Assembly (NCBI GenBank): GCA_946803715.1 | Contig: CAMPET010000092.1 | Coordinates: forward strand, 75,224 to 139,223 | Direction of reading: 5' to 3' | Source of the DNA: Beroe ovata | Lineage: Eukaryota > Ctenophora > Nuda > Beroida > Beroidae | DNA length: 64,000 nt | Shown here: positions 58,465 to 64,000 of the stretch, piece by piece | How the letters are laid out: each line of letters begins with the position of its first letter | Numbering within the stretch: position 1 is the stretch's first letter | The notes under the pieces: model-generated | The model's database searches: none | Told to the model about the DNA's origin: nothing | Seen by the model: only the letters and a program-made list of their open reading frames with translations | Program-made: the position numbers and the translations under genes

Positions 58465-59997
58465 TATCCATACAGTATCTCGGGACAGTGTAGTTATTAA
58501 CCTATTCGTTTTACTTTGAGTTATTTATTCGGTTCTTCCCCTCCATTGATTCTTATCTCCAATTCCCCCGTCTCTCTAAACTGTGCAGCTCAGAATTCGA
58601 GAGTTCTGGGTGGCCCAGCCTTGTAGTTGTAAGCTGTTAGCTGTGAGGGGTACTGTGGGCCAAAACCCCTCTGTTCTCTCTTGTCACCTGCTGATACTGA
58701 GATCCAAATCACAGTTGATAAGATAGGGCCTAACATCTTTAGGGTAACCGCTGATGGTTCTTCCCTCTCTAAGAGAGGCTCTCTTATGTCAATTCTTGGA
58801 TTAGAAAATCAATATCCAGTATTATATTTCGCTATGTTTGCAGTATACCCATATCTATACTTTGGATGTATTATATTTCATGTATGCTGTACCTATGTTC
58901 TGCATCTCATGTTTATTGGCAGCAGTTTTGTCACAGACCTACAATTAGTTATAGATGAAATCTAATTTGACAATTGGCATTAAGTCTTGTAGGGATAAAT
59001 CCAAAGTTAATGAAAGAGTTGATTCATGTCAAAATTATTCAATCCAATGAGATTCTACAGTTCAAACTTTTTCTTTTAAGTTTAATTTTCAGTCTTCTCT
59101 GATTTCTTTGCTAAACACAGGCGTTGTGTGTCATCTCCCATGTCCACATGTCATACAATTAACCCAATTTATCATTGATGCAGCTCTATAACTGACGCAT
59201 AATGGCTATCAAGTTAGTTTTTGTATCTTGTTATGGAGCCATTGTCATCTTAATTCTTATAGGCTACCCAACATTATATATTTTGGATGCCAACATTCCT
59301 TAGTTTTTCTTTTTGGCCATGCCTGTGCTCAAAACTTCATAATTAACACTTGCAGGACCCGTGGCCTCTGGCCTCTGTTATTCTGATAATTATAAGTAGC
59401 AATATTCTTACTCTTTCATATGCATTAATGGCCTAGAAGTTAGAACGGGATTTCTTGCTTTGTTGTGGAATTGATTGTTCTGAGAATACTCATATTCACA
59501 GGGCTGCTTTTAGGATTCCAAGGCAGTGACAGGATAGTGATCTTTAACTGGTCTCCTGATTTTGAATCTAAAAAGGATCCACAAATTGAATATCATATTG
59601 TTTTCTCTCTTATGCATCTGGTTCATGCATGCCAATTGTCATATGACTCCTGAAGTTGTCGGATTTTTTTCAAGAAACTACTTTGTGATCAATATCCTGC
59701 CACTCATTTGGGATTTTGCATTGCTCACATGATAGGATGCTGGGAAAATTGATGGATAATGATCTTTTTCAAGAATATTTGTTTGTCCCCCATTTGCTCA
59801 CAACATTTCTAATCAGAAAAACTGTTAGGGAAAGATGGTCAGTGATGTTAAAGTTTTGAGATTCAGAGTCGTATTTACTGGATTGTTTTTGCTCCTCAGT
59901 AAGTTTTGGTTGAGCTTTGACATGAAAATATTGGTATGTGCAATACTTCTGTAGAAATCTACCAGTACAATATTCCAATAATCAATTTATCTTGCAG
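58465..59997. other. Region upstream of the Ig-domain exons
   Basis: It should hold the 5' exons of the Ig-domain gene (plus) and possibly of PPP2R3 (minus). Candidates are a plus-strand frame at 58680-58760 (SPADTEIQITVDKIGPNIFR) and a hydrophobic frame at 59480-59530. Neither has a donor I trust. Confidence 0.4.
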
Positions 59998-62900
59998 ATA
60001 AAGTTTGCTTTGGGAGCACAGCCCAGTTCAAGATAACTCCAGTTTATGAATCCTATTATGGATTTGACACTGATCACGATGTTCAAACCAAAGCATCAGC
60101 TGATATAATTTTCTTCCAATTGAATGGAGGTAATGGTTCTTACTTCAAAAATAATTATTTATCACCAGCAGTACATAATTCAATTTATCGTATGAAGAAT
60201 CTAGTAAACCACTCAATTGAATTTATCAACAGGAATGAGAGTTTTCTGCAATGCAACTTTGAAACAAGCTTCACAACAAGAAGAAATTTTACCAGTTAGT
60301 TGGTTTGAAAGGATAGGGGACAGGTGAGCTACAACTGAATTTCTTCTGAATTAATTCTAAGGTCTCGTCACCCTATATCATGTTTAGAATAAGGTTCAAC
60401 GGGAAACCGATTCCTAGACGCCCCTTTTTCATATACGACTTAATTCCCCTTCATATGTAATATAGAGTCGATGTGATGATCTCGATGCTTCCACTCATCT
60501 AACCAACTAATTCCGACGACTTGTGTAATTGGTAATCTTGGAGAGATGGTCCAATGTGCTCCGACTTTGAAGGGGAGCAGAGGAGAATCGAGATCTGCAC
60601 TAACTTGTTACTAATAGATCTGGTACCAGTATAATTACTGCACTAGTAATAGACCGACCCCAATCAAGTGGTGATACAACATGATATGTCCGGTTATGAC
60701 GACTGTTGATGATCCAACCCGTTGTTAAAAACCAATGCGATGTTGATAATAGTGAGCAGATTTTGCTGATGTGGAAATTATGCAATATTCAATTTAGTGT
60801 GGGACGTTGTAGGGACCTTGAATATGCAACGTCATGACCAATAATTGCTGATGGGGAAATAGATGGAGCAATAGACTTTCTGGTGTGTTAGATCCTTCGC
60901 CATATGACTCCGGTAGTATGGAGACTTGATACATTTGAGATGACTGGCATATCATGTATTTATATATAGTCGGGATGGGCAGATCCACTTGCTTGGTACA
61001 ACGACTGATCATTTTCGATAGATTTTAATTGATATGATGGATTGTATTCTGCAAGAGCCGCACTTCCTAACTTCACGGTTCCTACACCGTGATTACCAAT
61101 TCAGTACTCAGTAGCCTCCAGAACAATGTATGAGTAGCCTCCAGAACTATGTATCAGTACATATGCGTGCACCAGCTCTACATCATGATAAGCTCAGAGA
61201 AGTATTCACGATGGAATGATTTACGAACTCTCAACAGCACACACGATATATGATAAGTGTATCACTGGTCACATCATTATAATTCCTACCTCTGAAGTGT
61301 TGAATTCCCCCTGTAGGTATGTGGCAGTGTCAACCCGGAAGAGAGACGGTATTTGGGATGCCCAAAACAAGACACTCATCATATCTCGGGAAGAGTGCCA
61401 TGCTGACCTGGCTGGACGACAGTTTGCTTGTAGAGCACTGGAAAACGGTCAATACGAGCAGTACTCAACTCCCCAAACCATGACCATGAGCTGTGAGTAC
61501 TGTGGGATGGGAGGGGCTGACCATGAGTTGTGAGTACTGTGGGATGGGAGAGGCTGGGGGTGGGCAAGTTTCCATGATAGGTACCTAGGAGAATAAATGG
61601 ATCAATTGGTTGCAAAGCTCATGTACTCAACTCTCAATCGCTAGTTAATACTAGCCTTTGAATAAAGGCACTTGCCATCTCAGAATAAGAGTGTGTATAT
61701 TTTGCGCAGACCGTTACTCATAATATGATCTTGTTGCTCTGTCGCAGCATCCACCGAAGTGTGACAGTTGAATCCCTAGCTCCTAATGTCTCTTGATTAC
61801 AACCATGAATGTCCATAATAATACATGATATCAAAACATGATCGCTCCATCCCTCTCTCTCTCTAGCTGAGGAGGATTATGTTTTAAATATTCTCATCGT
61901 CATTTACAGAACACGTGACCAAAACACGTGGTGGGTGCACGTGACCGCACTTGTTAGTTCAAAGTGGTAATCGGGCGGATAGGGCTCGTGTCTGAAGAGT
62001 AGAAAACTGTCAGCAGGGATTCTGCTCCTTCTAGCTGTCGACCAAAGAGATACCGGGTTGGCGATCACGTGAGATATAGTGAGAGAGTGAGCGAGTGTTG
62101 TTGATTAATTAGCAATCTAAAGCCTGATACATTTAACATGACATAATGACATGTATTATGTGTCCCAAATGACGGACATAATATGACGATCAATTTTCAG
62201 CAACAAAACACCATAATAGCACTTTAGTTAGTTAGTTATGCAATGTTGTCATAAACCATGGAGTAATGTTATGACGTTTTCACACCTGTACAATGAACAT
62301 CATAGTTGATACTTTAGATTTAGATGGCATGTATAGTGTACAATGTATATTCGTCCAATGGCATACATTTGGGGCACTTTTTGAACCTCACTCATTACTC
62401 AAGTCCTGAAAAGATTTCTACGTCTTAAATTGAATCCATCTATCCATTAGTAAAATTCCGCAAGCTTTGTGAGAAAGCTTTGTGAGAAAGTTAGTAAGTG
62501 CAGTGTTTCACCTAATGCACTTTAAAATGTTGTAGGAAGAAGAGATTTCTTCACCTTAGCGCACGTTTGAGGAAAACCTGCCTCATTGAACGTTGAAGTC
62601 AATGTAGCCTTATCGATAACCTTGTCTTAGTGGTACCTATATGATCAGATTCCAATTCCTGATAACACCTACTCTAGACATTGTGTTCAGTGTTCACCTT
62701 CTACGAATTGGTACCAGGGAAATTAGCCCCAGTCTGGTATCTGCTGCCGGATGTCTGCATGTTTAAAACTGTGCACTCTAGACACTGGATAATATGGTGC
62801 CTCTATCACAATATATTCATTTTGCCCAGGCTAGGGTTATTCTTATGGTAATTATCAGTGGATTGTATATCGGTAATTGGTGATTAGATATTTGCAGTTA

Positions 62901-63667
62901 ATTATGTCGAGACATGCTGTTATTGGAAAACTCTATTCACCATTATTGGAAAACTCTATCACCACGAAAAAATCTTTGTATCTCAAGATTCAGCTTCATC
63001 GATTGGGATGTCTTTTCTCCGTGTGAGCAAATGTAACATTATAACGAATCTTAATAAATGGTCGATCAATCCAAATATAGAGGAAGCCTTATTCGAATGT
63101 TATTTTTAAACAATCTGTGAAAAAGTCTGTTGCAAAAAGTCTGTTTATTGATAGCATTAGGTAGCAAAATATCGTCAGTGTAGCTAATTGTTAGTCGTGA
63201 CCATATAATTTACTTCTGGTGACATGATATTCCCTCAATCAAACACATGGAAGGATTCTATGACGCAAGAGAAGTTCCTTTATTTAGATGAATTGCCGCT
63301 AACTCCCAGAAAAAGAGACTTTCACTTGACTTCACCGTGGGAAGAGTCAGGAAATGTGAAATACATCAATCAAACACTTTTCAGAGTTCACCCCTTGCAG
63401 TGAACTTTCAAAGAAACTGTAATGCGCTATTATTTGAATATATGAACAGACACTCTTATCACTTCGAAACGTCAAGAATTTGACTGCAAATTTAAGCAGA
63501 TCAGCGCTATTCTGTGCGGACGATTTCCGATAGGGTTTTATACAGCGCACTGCAGGTGGATGCCCATTTACCGTGTCGTGCAGGCCGTTGCATGGAGATA
63601 ACTCAGGACAAGTCCTGGACGGGATATATTATGAAGGAGCAGGAATATGCGGTAGTAGAGCTGCAGA
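59998..63667 (+). CDS. Ig-domain protein with possible LCCL-like segment (partial, both ends open)
   Basis: Exons 59998-60129, 60233-60323, 61317-61492 and 63556-63667 have compatible phases (1, 2, 1, and 2 at the open end). The joined sequence shows an immunoglobulin-type pattern: Cys in GMRVFCNATL, Trp in LPVSWFERIGDR, strand LIISREEC and the DxAGxxxxC signature in DLAGRQFACRAL. The fourth exon reads CGCPFTVSC..., then VLDGIYYEGAGICGSRAA. This resembles the central part of LCCL domains (VYG..Y....SICGAA), but the match is short. N-glycosylation sites (CNAT, QNKT) and cysteines suggest a secreted or surface protein. The first exon with the signal peptide was not identified; a hydrophobic stretch near 59480-59530 (LRILIFTGLLLGFQG) is a candidate, but I see no good donor after it. 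The gene continues beyond 63667 into the next sequence. Confidence 0.55.
61479..61553. repeat. 37-bp duplication covering an exon donor of the Ig-domain gene
   Basis: TGACCATGAGCTGTGAGTACT...GATGGGAG occurs twice in tandem, duplicating the splice donor at 61493. Confidence 0.8.
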
Positions 63668-63931
63668 GTAAGCGGGATTATTGGACGAATATGAGCATAC
63701 CAAACAAACAGATCAGATCGCAGATCAAAACAGACTCCCAACATACACACATCCATGTCATACCTGGATGTTGAATGATAGCTGTTATGAAGAGCCAGTG
63801 TATCTCACATTGGTATTAGACAGTCAGTTAGGAACCACCTCATGGGTTCTGGAGACCAATTATTAACTCCTGGGTATTGATATTCGATGATAATGACCGA
63901 GAGGAATCACGTATCCGAGGGAATGTAGAAA

Positions 63932-64000
63932 ATATGTGTGTGTGTGTGTGTGTGTGTGTCTGTGTGTCTGTGTCTGTGTCTGTGTCTGTGTGTGTGTGTG
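63932..64000. repeat. (TG)n/(TCTG)n microsatellite at window edge
   Basis: TGTGTGTG followed by CTGTGTCTGTGTCTGTG and TG again, running into the end of the window. Confidence 0.9.

Noticed and set aside
59465-59653. Candidate signal-peptide exon of the Ig-domain gene
   Set aside because: No acceptable donor follows, and the frame starts at GTG; kept only as a hint.
1-64000. CRISPR arrays, bacterial operons or phage genes
   Set aside because: All repeats are microsatellites, minisatellites or MITEs; all genes are spliced eukaryotic genes or intronless receptors.

Overview
The window looks like a contig of an intron-rich, AT-rich animal genome, most likely a marine invertebrate and plausibly a non-bilaterian. 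All genes are eukaryotic: small to mid-size exons with GT..AG introns, a (CA)n/(TG)n microsatellite-rich background, MITE-type transposons and several families of divergent rhodopsin-like GPCRs. I cannot name the species. All gene models were assembled by hand from splice signals and reading-phase continuity. No CRISPR, operon or other prokaryotic structure is present.

Layout. 1-3751 holds no gene I can support, only microsatellites and palindromes. 3752-11033 (minus) is the 5' part of a gene whose N-terminus resembles the AUTS2/fibrosin family. 13004-39427 (plus) is a complete MSH6 mismatch-repair gene of 24 exons. The summed coding length is 3822 nt (1273 aa) and every exon junction keeps phase. 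It carries a PWWP domain, the MutS mismatch-binding FYE motif, Walker A and B. Three other genes sit inside its introns: a GPCR (19131-20245, plus), a cysteine-rich single-pass membrane protein (26502-27092, minus) and an intronless GPCR (34519-35793, plus). 40808-44599 (minus) is a 12-exon coiled-coil protein I do not recognise. 47101-48422 (plus) is a third GPCR with two exons. 49583-50788 (plus) is a SHIPPO-repeat axonemal protein (ODF3/CIMAP1 type). 52402-56179 (minus) is a PP2A regulatory subunit of the B'' (PPP2R3) class, missing its 5' end. 59998-63667 (plus) holds exons of a gene with an Ig-like domain and a possible LCCL-like segment, open at both ends.

Mobile elements and assembly. 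A foldback element (TTGTCAGAT...) and a smaller hAT-like MITE (TTGTCGAT..., 8-bp target duplication) occur several times, once with the MITE inserted into the foldback element. A third MITE with 15-bp inverted repeats and TA target duplication lies in MSH6 intron 18. A Penelope-like reverse-transcriptase fragment lies near 30.0 kb. Three ~0.7-1.1 kb blocks are duplicated in tandem, each joined by a single N. Two of them duplicate MSH6 exons whose lengths are not multiples of three. I read these as alternative haplotypes placed side by side by the assembler rather than true duplications.

The genes do not form one pathway. The clearest biological point is the mismatch-repair gene acting as host for receptor genes in its introns.
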